A stretch of DNA of 62,326 nt from Spirosoma luteum DSM 19990 (GTDB lineage Bacteria; Bacteroidota; Bacteroidia; Cytophagales; Spirosomataceae): assembly GCF_000374065.1 (NCBI RefSeq), contig NZ_KB893270.1, positions 105-62,430 of the forward strand, in the 5' to 3' direction. The notes under the pieces were generated by a model. It saw only the letters and a list, made by a program, of their open reading frames with translations. It ran no database searches and was not told the DNA's origin. Within the stretch, counting starts at the first letter, position 1; each line of letters starts with the position of its first letter. A program made the position numbers and the translations under genes. Of this stretch, positions 35,223 through 45,124 are shown piece after piece.

Positions 35223-35993
35223 TTAGCCAACATTGGCTGAATGGGTAGTCCGTTGCCACTCGGTAAGTACAATGCCCACAATCAGCCAGCAGGCACCCAG
35301 TAAATAGCCGCCCAGCACATCGCTCAAAAAATGAACGCCTAAATAGATTCGGCTAAACCCAACCATTAGGATCAACCCGACGGCACTGAATCCCACCAGC
35401 CACCGGTGCCGAATCCGACGACGTCCCCGAACCAGCCAGTAACCCAGTAATCCATAAAGAGTCATGGCCGTGGCCGAATGACCACTGGGAAATGAGTAGC
35501 CCGTTTCCGCATAATAAGCAACCTGAGCAGGGCGCTGCCGGATAAATGTTCGTTTCCCAACCTGGACAAATAAGCCGACACCCGCCATTAAAATCCACAG
35601 AATTACCATGTTGCGCCCCTTTTTTTGACGGTACAAAACCAGTGATCCAATGAGTGTCAGACCAATTGTTACGTACGCCGATCCCAGCCAGGTTAATGCA
35701 TAGAGTAGTTGGCTGATTGTCGTACTCCGCTCCTGAAAAAGCCAATGCGTAAACCCCTGATCCACCTGGACCATAGGCTCAGCGTTGACCAGATTCTCCG
35801 CAATTTCGGAGAGCACCATCACGTTGATGATCAGCAATCCGGCCAGTACTGTCAGGGGTAAACCTCGGAAATGGTCGGTCGACAATCGTTCGGCTAGCCA
35901 GCGAACAAGGCTTGGGTAGCGAGTAGCCAATCGGCCAAAGCGATGGTGTATATGATATTGGAGCTGGTTTGTCGTCATTCGGTAAGGGCTCAC
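35223..35993 (-). CDS. PAP2-family membrane phosphatase
   Basis: A 256-residue protein with about six helices and the full phosphatase signature: KRTFIRQRPAQV (K-x6-RP), SFPSGHSATAM (PSGH) and FSRIYLGVHFLSDVLGG (SR-x5-H-x3-D). It removes phosphate from membrane lipids such as phosphatidate or undecaprenyl pyrophosphate. The Met at 35978 is an alternative start. It lies directly upstream of the TauE remnant in the same frame. A second PAP2 gene is at 44178, bracketing the efflux cluster. Confidence 0.9.
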   Translation of the reverse strand: MSPYRMTTNQLQYHIHHRFGRLATRYPSLVRWLAERLSTDHFRGLPLTVLAGLLIINVMVLSEIAENLVNAEPMVQVDQGFTHWLFQERSTTISQLLYALTWLGSAYVTIGLTLIGSLVLYRQKKGRNMVILWILMAGVGLFVQVGKRTFIRQRPAQVAYYAETGYSFPSGHSATAMTLYGLLGYWLVRGRRRIRHRWLVGFSAVGLILMVGFSRIYLGVHFLSDVLGGYLLGACWLIVGIVLTEWQRTTHSANVG

Positions 35994-36070
35994 TCAAGTG
36001 CGAGGATAATGAGTACAAACTAACGATGGCATTCTGAAGATACATTGAAGTTGCTCGTTATCGGGTTAAC

Positions 36071-36484
36071 TCACAGAATCAACACCAGCGTGCCGCCAAT
36101 AATCAGGACCGCCCCAATAGCGGCCTTCCAGGTTAAAACTTCGCCCAGAAACACAACCGAAAGTAGAATGGCGATGGCCACGCTAAGCTTGTCGACAGGT
36201 GCCACCTGCGAAACCTTGCCAAGCTGTAACGCTTTGAAGTAGAATATCCATGAGAGTCCAGTTGCTACACCCGACAAAACCAGAAACAGCCAGTTCTGAC
36301 GACTAAGCGCGGGTAATGTATTAAAACCTCCCCGCCAGAACACCAGCCCCCAGGCCACAACTAAAATGACGACCGTTCGGATGGCCGTTGCTAGATCGGT
36401 ATTTACCCCTTTGATGCCTATTTTAGCTAATATGGCTGTCAAAGCAGCAAAAAGGGCTGAGAGTAATGCGTAAATCCACCACAT
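36071..36484 (-). CDS. EamA/DMT-family small transporter
   Basis: A 137-residue protein with four or five helices covering one EamA unit: MWWIYALLSALFAALTAILAK, then VILVVAWGLVFW, WLFLVLSGVATGLSWIFYFKAL and AIAILLSVVFLGEVLTWKAAIGAVLIIGGTLV. Single-unit members are thought to work as dimers exporting small metabolites; the substrate is unknown. It is leftward between the YncE-like and PAP2 genes, separated from the former by 180 bases with a hairpin. Confidence 0.85.
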   Translation of the reverse strand: MWWIYALLSALFAALTAILAKIGIKGVNTDLATAIRTVVILVVAWGLVFWRGGFNTLPALSRQNWLFLVLSGVATGLSWIFYFKALQLGKVSQVAPVDKLSVAIAILLSVVFLGEVLTWKAAIGAVLIIGGTLVLIL

Positions 36485-36607
36485 AGATAAGTAGTTTAGA
36501 GAGGTAGAAGGCAGTTGGCGAGTACACTGCCAGATGCAGAGTAGCTAACCGCTATGACCTGTAAAATGCATAGACAACCTATTTATTTTGCCGAGTAGAT
36601 ATTGTAG

Positions 36608-36637
36608 TGCCCCCCGCTAGTAGAATTTAGGGGGGCA
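36608..36637. terminator. GC-rich hairpin between YncE and EamA genes
   Basis: TGCCCCCC (36608-36615) pairs with GGGGGGCA (36630-36637), followed on the plus strand by TTTT. It is 25 bases from the YncE stop and probably ends that leftward transcript despite the T-run lying on the other side. Confidence 0.55.
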
Positions 36638-36662
36638 TTTTATAATAGCGATTCTGCGCTTA

Positions 36663-37685
36663 TTACTTCGCTGCATATTCCAGCACCATGAATGTTCCCG
36701 GCTTCACCGAAGGTCGGGGCTTTGGGTTTTCTGACGTGGCGGCTGGGGCGGGTCCGTACTCGGCGGTTATTACAAAAATGTGATGACTTACTGGGTCGAT
36801 GGTAATGGTTCGGGCACCGCGCTGAGTCGTTACCGTTTGAACGGCTTCGAATTGGCCCGGCTTTACTTCCTTCACCACCGTTAACGTCCCTTCGCCGTTG
36901 GAACTGATAGCCGAACCCGTCGAGGTGTCGAACACGGCCCCGTCGGTTCCACTTCCCGTTGGTACTTCCGCCAGCACTTTACCCGACTGCGAATCCAGTA
37001 CCACCATAACCTTGTTGCAGGTGCTGAACAATTGGTGATGCGGTTTGTCAAAAGCCAGTCCGGTGGGTTCTTCGCCCTTACCTAACTTCCAGTGATGCTT
37101 CACCGCCAGCGACTTGGCATCAAAAACGGCGATCTCGTTGGTGTCTTCCAGATTCACGAAAATCGCCCCGTGGTCATCGCTGACGGCTGCTTCGGGTGCC
37201 CCGCCCAATTCGACCGTCCCCGCTATGTTGCCAGTAGTTGCATCCAGCACCGTTGCACTATTGCCTTCGTTGTTGAAGATGAAGACTCGTTTCGAAAAGG
37301 CGTCGTACATAATGGCGTCCGGCTTTTTACCCGTCGGGATTTCTTTGGTGGCTTTGAAGGTCTTTGTGTCAAACATGGTGGCCGTATTCGGGCGGCCATT
37401 TGTCGTGTAACCAACATTGGCACCGGGCACAACGGCAATGCCATGAATACCCGGTGTCGGTGTGATAACCCCCAGTTTTTCGTGGCTTTTCAGGTCAAGA
37501 ACTTCTACTTGCGTCCCGTGCGAGACGTAGAGCCGACCGCCATCCGCATCGGCCAACAGATAATCCCAACCACCTTCACCCCCGATGGTGGTTTTCTTGA
37601 CGAGATGATAATTCGCCGACTGGGCGAAGAGAGCGCCCGTTAAACACAGGCATACGGCAGAAATCCAGAAAGTTTTCATAATCAT
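36663..37685 (-). CDS. YncE-like beta-propeller protein
   Basis: A 340-residue exported protein (signal peptide ending GALFAQS). The mature part holds seven YVTN-type propeller repeats of about 42 residues with patterns such as GGRLYVSHGTQVEVLDLKS, KATKEIPTGKKPDAIMYD and SKRVFIFNNEGNSATVLDAT. A Pro-rich linker of about 15 residues precedes the last strand. Propellers of this class bind partners or ligands in the periplasm. The RND pump gene ends six bases upstream, so it is the last gene of the efflux operon. The Met at 37679 is an equally likely start. Confidence 0.85.
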   Translation of the reverse strand: MIMKTFWISAVCLCLTGALFAQSANYHLVKKTTIGGEGGWDYLLADADGGRLYVSHGTQVEVLDLKSHEKLGVITPTPGIHGIAVVPGANVGYTTNGRPNTATMFDTKTFKATKEIPTGKKPDAIMYDAFSKRVFIFNNEGNSATVLDATTGNIAGTVELGGAPEAAVSDDHGAIFVNLEDTNEIAVFDAKSLAVKHHWKLGKGEEPTGLAFDKPHHQLFSTCNKVMVVLDSQSGKVLAEVPTGSGTDGAVFDTSTGSAISSNGEGTLTVVKEVKPGQFEAVQTVTTQRGARTITIDPVSHHIFVITAEYGPAPAATSENPKPRPSVKPGTFMVLEYAAK

Positions 37686-37690
37686 CCTAT

Positions 37691-40600
37691 TTAGTTTATT
37701 GGTTTGTCAATCAATTGGTTAACTGGTTTGTCTTTGTACGCTAAGCGTAATAGACCCGGAAAAATCAGGAGCAATAGAGGCAGGGCGGCACAGAACCCGC
37801 CGATCACGGCAATGGCTAACGGCTGGTGAAGTTGCGCGCCCGTGCCAATGCCTAAGGCCAGCGGCATCAGCGCGATAATGGCACTGGTAGCGGTCATCAG
37901 TTTAGGTCGAATCCGAGCAGAAATGGCAAACTCGATAGACTCCGCAACCAGGGCTGTCTGGTGGTGAATAGCGAACTGCTGAAAGGTGAAAATGGCGTTC
38001 TCAGCAATGATGCCCACGATCATGATAATGCCCGTATAGCTGCCCACGTTGAGTGGGGTTTTGGTAATGAACAAGGCAATAAAGGAACCCGAAACGCCCA
38101 GTACCGAAATGAACAGAATCAGTCCGGCGGCTTTCAATTCGCGGAACAGAAAAAGCAATACGATGAATACCAGCAGCGAGGCTGAAACCAGAATGAGCAG
38201 CAACTCCCGAAACGATTGTCGTTGCTGGGCAAACGCTCCGCCGTACTCAATGTGCTGACCCGATGCCAGCGTTATACCACTGCTTACTTTCTGCTGAATC
38301 TCGCTCATCACACTGCCCAAATCGCGATTCGCCAGGCTGGATGTGATGGAAACCATCGGTTGCAGGTTTTCCCGCTGAATCTCGGCGCTACCCGAATCGA
38401 CTCGTACGTTGGCGAAGTCGGATAGGAGACGGCTCCGACCATCGGCAGTAAAAACGGGGCTTTGCTTGAGAAGCTGTAAATTTCTGCCCATGCCCGGATA
38501 TTTGAGCCGCATTTTGATGAACTGACTGCCTTCCAGAATATTGCCGACCTCGTTGCCCATCAGCCGGGTCGTCAACTGGTTTTGTAGATCGAGGGGTGTC
38601 AGCCCATATTGAAGCAAGGCACTGGATTTTGGGGTAAATACTACCGATGGCCCAGCGATGGTAATGCCGTTGAAGACATCGGCCGTTCCGGGAACCTGGG
38701 TCACGATGCCACTGATTTTATCAGCCAAAGGGCGAAGTTCGCCGGGTTGATTGCCAAACACTTTCACTTCGACGGGGTTAGGTTCGCTCATTAAATCACC
38801 GAGCATATCGCCGATGACCTGCCCAAAGTCAACGGTTAGGCCAGGCTGGGTCGCTTCTATTTTCCCCCGCAACTCATCGATAACTTCGTTGGTGGAGCGG
38901 CTGCGGTCTTTTTTAAGCGAAATCAGGTAATCGCCCCCGTTGGGTTCGGTAATAAAAAAGCCCATCTGCGCACCCGTCCGTCGCGAATAAGCGGCTACTT
39001 CCGGCATGGTCTTGATCTGTTTATCGACCTCGGTGAGCATGACATCCGTTTCCGCCAGCGACGTGCCGGGTGCGGAATGATAATCGAGGACAATGGACCC
39101 TTCGTCCATGTCGGGCAGAAAACCCGTTTCTAACTGGCTGTAAATCAATCCTACGGCGAGGGCCATTGCTCCCGCCAGCCCGAGTGCGATCCAGGGATAG
39201 TGAATGAAAATGGACAATATGTTGCCAATGGCGGGGTGGGTCGCGGTATCTTTCTTCTTTTTCTTGCCCGAACCAAACAGGCTGTAAATTACGGGCAGGC
39301 CCAGCCACGTAATCAGAAATGAGCAGGTGAGCGTAACGACCATTGTCATGGCCAGCACCTTGAAGAACGCGCCCGCCACCCCACTCATCAGCGAAAAGGG
39401 GATGAAAATGACGATGGTGCTGAGCGACGAACCAACCATGGCCGGGAAGAGGTAGCTGATCGCTTGCTGAATCGTTTGGGCATCCGATTTCCCCTCATAC
39501 TCTTCTTCCACTCTATGAATTTGCTCCACAATCACAACGGCATCGTCGATAATCAGCCCTATGGCCGCTGCGATACCGCCCAGCGTCATAATGTCGAGCG
39601 TGTAGCCCATGACAAACAGGACTAAAATGGAAGCCGCCAGAATGATGGGGATCGTGATCAGAATAACGAAACTGGCTTTCAGCGACCGCAGGAACAAACT
39701 GGTGACGATGATCGCTAATATCAGCCCGATGAAAATGCTGTCGGTCACACTTTTCACCGCATCGCTCACGAAATCGGCCTGTACGTAGGTGGGTGTCAGG
39801 GTGACATCGGCGGGAAGCAGGTTTTTTAATTCGGCTACTTTCTGGTTGATGCCATTGCTCAAACTAATCAGGTTGGCCGAAGGCTGCTTGACGACATTGA
39901 CCAGTACCGTTTCTTTGCCGTTTGCTTCAATTTTGGTGTATTCCTGTTGTTCATGCAGTTCGATCGTCGCTACATCAGCTAAACGAAGCACTCGTTGCCC
40001 ATCACTGCGAATGATGATGTTCTCAACATCCTGTCGGGAGTGAACTGTCGCGTCGGTGAGGGTCAGATATAGGCGGTTGTAATCTGAAACCAGCCCGTCG
40101 GCCTGAATGAAATTCGTTGCCGCCAGAGCGGTCGTGATGGCCGCTGGGGTTACGTTGATGCTGGCCAGTTTGTCGGGTTGGAGAATGATCCAGTACTCTT
40201 TGGTGCGACCGCCCATTACCTGCACGTTCGACACGCCCGTTACCCGACTCAGATACGGCCGGATGGTGTAGATCGCCAGCTTGCGCAGCTCAATCAAATC
40301 GCGGCTATTCGAACTGAGCGCGAAATCCATCACGGGCAGAATCGATGGCGACATTTTCTCCACCGACAGCACCGTGTTGGGCAGTAACGTATTTTGAATC
40401 TGGTTGATCCTGGCGTTTACCCGCTGTAATGACACGTCCATATCCACCGACCAGTTCAAATAAATCGACAGTTCAGAACTGCCCCGGCTGGTGGTACTGC
40501 GCACCATGTCAACGCCTTCCACCTGATTGACAGCATTTTCCAGCGGTTGCGTAATGGCCACCATCATCAGTTCCACAGGCTGTTCACCCGCATCGGCAAT

Positions 40601-40744
40601 GACTTTGATTTTGGGAAACGTTCGGTCAGGAAATAAAGAAACCTGAATACTTCGGTACGCGAAAATGCCACCCACTAGTAGCAGCAGAAGCAGCCCCAGA
40701 ATTGGCTTACGAAAGCTAAAGAAACCGGGTTCTTCAGTGGGCAT
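37691..40744 (-). CDS. RND-family efflux pump, inner-membrane subunit
   Basis: A 1017-residue protein of the AcrB/CusA class: an N-terminal helix (PILGLLLLLLVGGIFAYRSI), two large periplasmic loops and twelve expected helices. The signature proton-relay region reads GGIAAAIGLIIDDAVVIVEQIHRVEEE. The second half has LLFLFRELKAAGLILFISVLGV and IGGFCAALPLLLLIFPGLL. It expels substrates from the periplasm with proton energy. The start overlaps the adaptor stop by 11 bases. Substrate class is uncertain: I see no Met-rich path that would point clearly to copper. Confidence 0.9.
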   Translation of the reverse strand: MPTEEPGFFSFRKPILGLLLLLLVGGIFAYRSIQVSLFPDRTFPKIKVIADAGEQPVELMMVAITQPLENAVNQVEGVDMVRSTTSRGSSELSIYLNWSVDMDVSLQRVNARINQIQNTLLPNTVLSVEKMSPSILPVMDFALSSNSRDLIELRKLAIYTIRPYLSRVTGVSNVQVMGGRTKEYWIILQPDKLASINVTPAAITTALAATNFIQADGLVSDYNRLYLTLTDATVHSRQDVENIIIRSDGQRVLRLADVATIELHEQQEYTKIEANGKETVLVNVVKQPSANLISLSNGINQKVAELKNLLPADVTLTPTYVQADFVSDAVKSVTDSIFIGLILAIIVTSLFLRSLKASFVILITIPIILAASILVLFVMGYTLDIMTLGGIAAAIGLIIDDAVVIVEQIHRVEEEYEGKSDAQTIQQAISYLFPAMVGSSLSTIVIFIPFSLMSGVAGAFFKVLAMTMVVTLTCSFLITWLGLPVIYSLFGSGKKKKKDTATHPAIGNILSIFIHYPWIALGLAGAMALAVGLIYSQLETGFLPDMDEGSIVLDYHSAPGTSLAETDVMLTEVDKQIKTMPEVAAYSRRTGAQMGFFITEPNGGDYLISLKKDRSRSTNEVIDELRGKIEATQPGLTVDFGQVIGDMLGDLMSEPNPVEVKVFGNQPGELRPLADKISGIVTQVPGTADVFNGITIAGPSVVFTPKSSALLQYGLTPLDLQNQLTTRLMGNEVGNILEGSQFIKMRLKYPGMGRNLQLLKQSPVFTADGRSRLLSDFANVRVDSGSAEIQRENLQPMVSITSSLANRDLGSVMSEIQQKVSSGITLASGQHIEYGGAFAQQRQSFRELLLILVSASLLVFIVLLFLFRELKAAGLILFISVLGVSGSFIALFITKTPLNVGSYTGIIMIVGIIAENAIFTFQQFAIHHQTALVAESIEFAISARIRPKLMTATSAIIALMPLALGIGTGAQLHQPLAIAVIGGFCAALPLLLLIFPGLLRLAYKDKPVNQLIDKPIN

Positions 40745-41681
40745 TGGCGATGCGGTTTATGGTGATCGATGCGGTGTCGGCCAGGCCGTAGCCGCCTTTA
40801 CTGACGAAGCGGTCTTTTGGCCCAAACCGTGGGCTGAGAATTTCGATGTGAGTTTCGCGCTGGAGGCCAATTTTGACCGGTACTTTTATCGCGGTGGTAT
40901 CATCAATGAGCTTCATGACCCAGAAATCGGTCTGAAGTTCATTTGCCAGAACCGCTTCTTTGGGCAACGACTGCGCGTGGTTATGTTGTTGATCAGTGAA
41001 GGTTATGTTGAGGCCCAGTCGGGCGGGTAGTATCATTGGTTTGTCTGGCTTGACCACGAACCGCTCAGTTTGTGAGAGCGAATCGGCCATGGCCAGCGTC
41101 TGGGAGATCTTACCGGTTATTTTACGCCCGTTGGGGAGTTGAATCATGCAGGCACTCCCGATATGCACCGTTGAATCCTGCTCGGCAGGTACTTCAATTA
41201 AAAAAACAAACATATCCGGGGCCGAGAAACTAGCCAGCAGTGCACCATCCTGTATGTACTCGCGCTCCTCGGCCTGCACCAGCGTTACCAGGCCCTTGTC
41301 AGGCGCGCGGATAATCAACTGGCCGATATTTTTAAGCGTTGGGTCATTGAGGTAATTTTTACCACCCAGCGCGTAGGCCTCTTTGGTTTCCAGCCCAAAT
41401 AAGGGCGCCCCTTTGCGAAGCTGGTCACCAATTTTAACGTACACTTTGGTCACGTAGCCTGCAATGGGCGATTTTATGTCGCCACTGGTGAGGTAGTACG
41501 TCATGCCCCGAAACGTTTTTTCCACCCGAAACGTATCGGCAGTTACGGTCGTCACCTCCACGGGTGTTTTTGGCCTGGAGACGTCGGCTGTCTGGGTACT
41601 GGTGTCGCTGGTTGACGACGAGCCGCAGCGGGTCATCAACAGAGATCCGATAAGTCCTAGCAGATACAATTGTTTAGTCAT
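40734..41681 (-). CDS. Periplasmic adaptor (membrane fusion) lipoprotein of the RND pump
   Basis: A protein of 315 residues from ATG 41681 (an in-frame ATG at 41693 adds four). The N-terminal LIGSLLMTRCGSS is a plausible lipobox (Cys near residue 19). The order of beta-barrel and lipoyl segments fits the HlyD/CusB class: KSPIAGYVTKVYVKIGDQLRKGAPLF, then IIRAPDKGLVTL. It joins the RND subunit to the TolC-like channel. The pairing of lipoyl halves is close together, with only a short hairpin between them. Confidence 0.85.
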   Translation of the reverse strand: MTKQLYLLGLIGSLLMTRCGSSSTSDTSTQTADVSRPKTPVEVTTVTADTFRVEKTFRGMTYYLTSGDIKSPIAGYVTKVYVKIGDQLRKGAPLFGLETKEAYALGGKNYLNDPTLKNIGQLIIRAPDKGLVTLVQAEEREYIQDGALLASFSAPDMFVFLIEVPAEQDSTVHIGSACMIQLPNGRKITGKISQTLAMADSLSQTERFVVKPDKPMILPARLGLNITFTDQQHNHAQSLPKEAVLANELQTDFWVMKLIDDTTAIKVPVKIGLQRETHIEILSPRFGPKDRFVSKGGYGLADTASITINRIANAH

Positions 41682-41697
41682 GGATTGGGCCAACGCG

Positions 41698-42957
41698 TTA
41701 AAAGTTGCGGTAGTTGAATGTGTTGATGAACCGCTGCCGCTGGACTGTTAATTGATTCAGGGACAGTTTGATATTCAGGTATCGCTGCACGATAAGTAGG
41801 TAATCAATGGCTGATATATCGCCCCGGTACAGCCGGGCCTGACTGATTGTCAACAAGTTTTCGACGTCCGTATTTTGCCTCTCGGTGATGGTGATCAGGT
41901 TCTGATTGACGCGTAATTGTTCATTTACCGTTCGTAGTTGCAGATTGAATCGGTTGAGGTACTGATTACGGTAATTTTGGATGGTGAGCTGCGTGACGTC
42001 AAATTTTTGATATTGCAACTTTCGCTGGTTCCCGTTGTAGATGGGCATGATGAAATTCAAGCCCAGGCTATAGCCAAAACGCCGGGTAATCAGATCGGAG
42101 CTAATCGCGTTTGTACCTGCGTTGGCCACTACGTCCAGCGAGGGCCGGTAAAAAATGTCGACAACCCGGCGGTTTCGTTCCACAATCACGCTGTCGTAGC
42201 GGTAGCGTAGAAAATAGGGATTGTTGTCGAGGGTAAAGCGGGCCAGGGGCGTCAGGGCCGGCTTTTCGAGATATACCAGGCCCGTTTCGGGAATATTACA
42301 AAATGTATTGAGGGTCAGCATATCCTGCAAAAACTGAACCTTGGCTCCTTCAAAATTTACTTCGCTCTGCTGCCAGTCGACCCGAAACGTCAGATAATCC
42401 GACTGATTGAACAGGGCTTTCCGAAGTAGCTCTTTGAGCACTTCATTCTGGCGGGAGAAAATCTGATACAAATCGCCAAAAATGACCATCTGCTGGTAAT
42501 CCTGGTAGACCGTCAGGTAGAGATCGACAATGGCTTTTTGGAGATCGTTCTGATTGATACGAACAGTATTGACCAATGAATCACGGTGGGCAGCGTTTAG
42601 GTTATTCTGAATCCGTAGGTTCCGGCGGTAGAGCAGGTTTCGATTTGCCTGAATCAACCCCGTATAAGCGCCACCGTTGGTTGTATTCTGGTCGTAGCCC
42701 CAGTTGGCGCCAGCTGGTGCGTAGAGATACTGACCGATGGCCTGCACATAGGGTTTGTTAATGGCAATGTTGAGCAGGCTGTCCAGCCGATTTAACGTAA
42801 TGGCATTGATATTATCCTTCAGCAGGGGACTGTTTACAAGTCCCACTTCCAGGTAATAGTCCAGCTTTCGGTGAGCCAGCGTGTCCTGCCCAAAGCCGGG
42901 AGTGGCGTAAAGCAGTAACCAGATACTTACCCATATTAGTCGTTTATCTAGTCGCAT
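41698..42957 (-). CDS. TolC-family outer-membrane efflux channel
   Basis: A 419-residue protein with a signal peptide (ending GFGQ) and long amphipathic helices in two repeats, such as QVRINQNDLQKAIVDLYLTVYQDYQQM and VNEQLRVNQNLITITERQNTDVENLL, typical of the outer-membrane factor fold. It provides the exit duct for the adaptor and RND subunit that follow in the same direction (spacings of 16 bases and a short overlap). The gene is intact. Confidence 0.88.
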   Translation of the reverse strand: MRLDKRLIWVSIWLLLYATPGFGQDTLAHRKLDYYLEVGLVNSPLLKDNINAITLNRLDSLLNIAINKPYVQAIGQYLYAPAGANWGYDQNTTNGGAYTGLIQANRNLLYRRNLRIQNNLNAAHRDSLVNTVRINQNDLQKAIVDLYLTVYQDYQQMVIFGDLYQIFSRQNEVLKELLRKALFNQSDYLTFRVDWQQSEVNFEGAKVQFLQDMLTLNTFCNIPETGLVYLEKPALTPLARFTLDNNPYFLRYRYDSVIVERNRRVVDIFYRPSLDVVANAGTNAISSDLITRRFGYSLGLNFIMPIYNGNQRKLQYQKFDVTQLTIQNYRNQYLNRFNLQLRTVNEQLRVNQNLITITERQNTDVENLLTISQARLYRGDISAIDYLLIVQRYLNIKLSLNQLTVQRQRFINTFNYRNF

Positions 42958-42996
42958 ACGGTTTTTTTAGGGGGCTTCATTGCGTAATACTGGATA

Positions 42997-44128
42997 TTAA
43001 GCGTACGTGAGCATTTGTTTATAGTATTGTTTGGCTTGCTTTTCCTGCCCCTGAAGGCGGGAGAATCAGATACGCATAGGCCCGCACGGGTTCATCCCGC
43101 ACCGAGCTGCGAATCACTTCGTCGGCCAGAGTTTGTGCGGCTGATCGCTGCCCTTTTTCCAACGCGTAGCGAGCCTTTAAAAGCGTTCCCATCTGCTGAT
43201 AGACCACTGCTGAAGCCGCCATCAATTGAGTAATTTCGTGGGGAATGGCCTCTAACTGGTGCGTGTTGAGTAAGGCTTCTGCATACTTGTATCGCCAGTA
43301 CGGATTGTCGGGATAACTAATAACCAGGTGTGCCAGAGAGGGCAGTGCATCAGCTGGTTTATTTTCGTAATCCGTCAGTAGATGGGTATGATACAGGATG
43401 GCCTCTGTTCGTACGAACAGGGCTTTTTGGGTGGCGATCTGAAGTTGCGACAGGCCCAGTTTTTTATCGCCGGACGTCATGACCCAGGCCACAGTTTTAT
43501 AAAATGGGTGAATTTCCGGATAGATTTCCCTATAGAAATTGTAGAGTCCTGTGGAGAGATAAAAGTCCGGGTATTGCTGCTGGAACGTTTTGCCTTTCTG
43601 AATATACGGATAGGCGTTCTTAGCGTGCCGAATAGCCGCGAACGGTTCATGTTCGAGATGACTGATTTTAGCCAGCATAGCCTCGGCGGTGAAGTACAAA
43701 AACATCGCTTCAGGCCGGTCAGTCGCACTGCGGTCAGTCGTACTGCGGTCAGCACCATCCGTTTTTTTTTGCGTATTCTGCCAGTCGTCGGCTTTTTTAG
43801 CCGCCAGTTTGAGCTGTTGAATGCATCTCTGCTTCAGCTTTGCATCGGTGCGGGCTGGAAACCACTGGTAATACAAACGAACGCCCCGAAGCAAATCAAG
43901 GGACGGATGATTGGGCGCTAATTTCGCTAGTTGAGAGAAGGTTGCTTCAGCTTCCGGAAATTTATTATCATAGACTTGGTTCAGACCCGTCGTTACTAGC
44001 GCCCGAGCGGCTGGATTGCCATTAATAGCTGGGTATTGTGCCAGCGTATGATTGGATACCAGAAGAAGCAGACCGCCAAAGGCAAAAAGCCTTTTTAGAC
44101 GAAATTGAGCTTTTTTTAGGTCAGTCAT
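42997..44128 (-). CDS. Exported TPR protein, frameshifted near the C-terminus
   Basis: A protein of about 377 residues with a signal peptide (ending TLAQ) and TPR-like helices (ALVTTGLNQVYDNKFPEAEATF, DALPSLAHLVISYPDNPYWRYKYAEALL, AKNAYPYIQKGKTF). A Thr/Asp-rich repeat (DRSTTDRSATDR) interrupts it near residue 130. In the ATG frame it ends with the out-of-place LILPPSGAGKASQTIL at 43019. A one-base shift near 43064-43070 restores SRLQGQEKQAKQYYKQMLTYA, a normal TPR helix ending at 42997. The protein may scaffold a periplasmic complex. It precedes the TolC gene and may be part of the efflux operon. Confidence 0.7.
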
Positions 44129-44177
44129 TTTTCTAAATATTAAGTCCTATCTCTAGGCATCTTCGCCCACACTCAAC

Positions 44178-44900
44178 CTAATGAGGGGTGATTTTATGCC
44201 AACCCAAGTTGCGTTTTAACCACGGATAGACCCGGTAGGCGACTTCAGTGGACAGCAGACCAATACCGGCTCCAACCAGTACGTCCGATATCCAGTGTTT
44301 ATCATTGGTCATCCGTAAAATTCCGGTCGAGGTGGCCATTGCATACCCACCAATCGGAATCCAGGGGCTGACTCCCCCAAATTCCCGATCCAGCAAACTC
44401 GCTCCCGTGAACGCATTGGCCGTATGTCCCGATGGAAAGGAGAGGTAATTGGACCCATCGGGCCGAAGCTCATTCGTGGTATGTTTCAGCCCCAGCACCA
44501 CCACTGAGCTAATACTATATGCGAGCACGCCGATTAATACCCGGTCAACGGGCTGCGATCGGCCTTTCACGCCCGCCAGACTCAAGCCCGCCCAGGCCAC
44601 GGCTGGTCCGTATTGCAGGTAATCATCTGCATGGGTACGAAAATGGATTTTATCCTGAATCTCACTCCGAACGTAAAAGCGGTCGAAATGACTATTCGGA
44701 TAATCAGGCGATAAGGCCAGGCCAACGGGTACCAATACGACTGGAGCCATCCATCGGAACGTAACGGGACGCGTTGGAACAGTATCCCAGAATGCCCGCT
44801 GAGAAACGGTATTTAGCGGTTGCCCAACGGCTGAGAGTAACGAAAATAGAAAAATCCAGCAGCCCAGCAGCCAGGAAACCAATTGCTTGTTTTGTTTCAT
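44178..44900 (-). CDS. PAP2-family exported phosphatase
   Basis: A 240-residue protein with a signal or anchor segment and the PAP2 motifs KHTTNELRPDGS, SFPSGHTANAF and RMTNDKHWISDVLVG. It dephosphorylates lipid phosphates at the periplasmic face. It lies upstream of the TPR/efflux genes on the same strand, so it may be the first gene of the same leftward unit. Its upstream region (44901-45124) is shared with the divergent response regulator. Confidence 0.9.
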   Translation of the reverse strand: MKQNKQLVSWLLGCWIFLFSLLSAVGQPLNTVSQRAFWDTVPTRPVTFRWMAPVVLVPVGLALSPDYPNSHFDRFYVRSEIQDKIHFRTHADDYLQYGPAVAWAGLSLAGVKGRSQPVDRVLIGVLAYSISSVVVLGLKHTTNELRPDGSNYLSFPSGHTANAFTGASLLDREFGGVSPWIPIGGYAMATSTGILRMTNDKHWISDVLVGAGIGLLSTEVAYRVYPWLKRNLGWHKITPH

Positions 44901-45124
44901 CAGTTAATCATCCAGTGAATTGCTTCTAGGCCCAGTACGGGTGCCAATTAATAAGGGTAGGTCCCAAGTACGTGAAAGAGGACGGGCATGGTAAAGGAAC
45001 GAAGTAAACCTAAAGAGAATCTGTAGTTGATCAGGGAGGCAATGGGCCACTACATAAGCGCCTTACTTCAAAATGTATTCAGTTTTGCATTGCAACTTTG
45101 GCGAAATAAGCCAACAGCGTGACC

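Noticed and set aside
36045..36242. Rightward frame of 65 codons opposite the EamA gene
   Set aside because: It is the shadow of a well-supported membrane protein.
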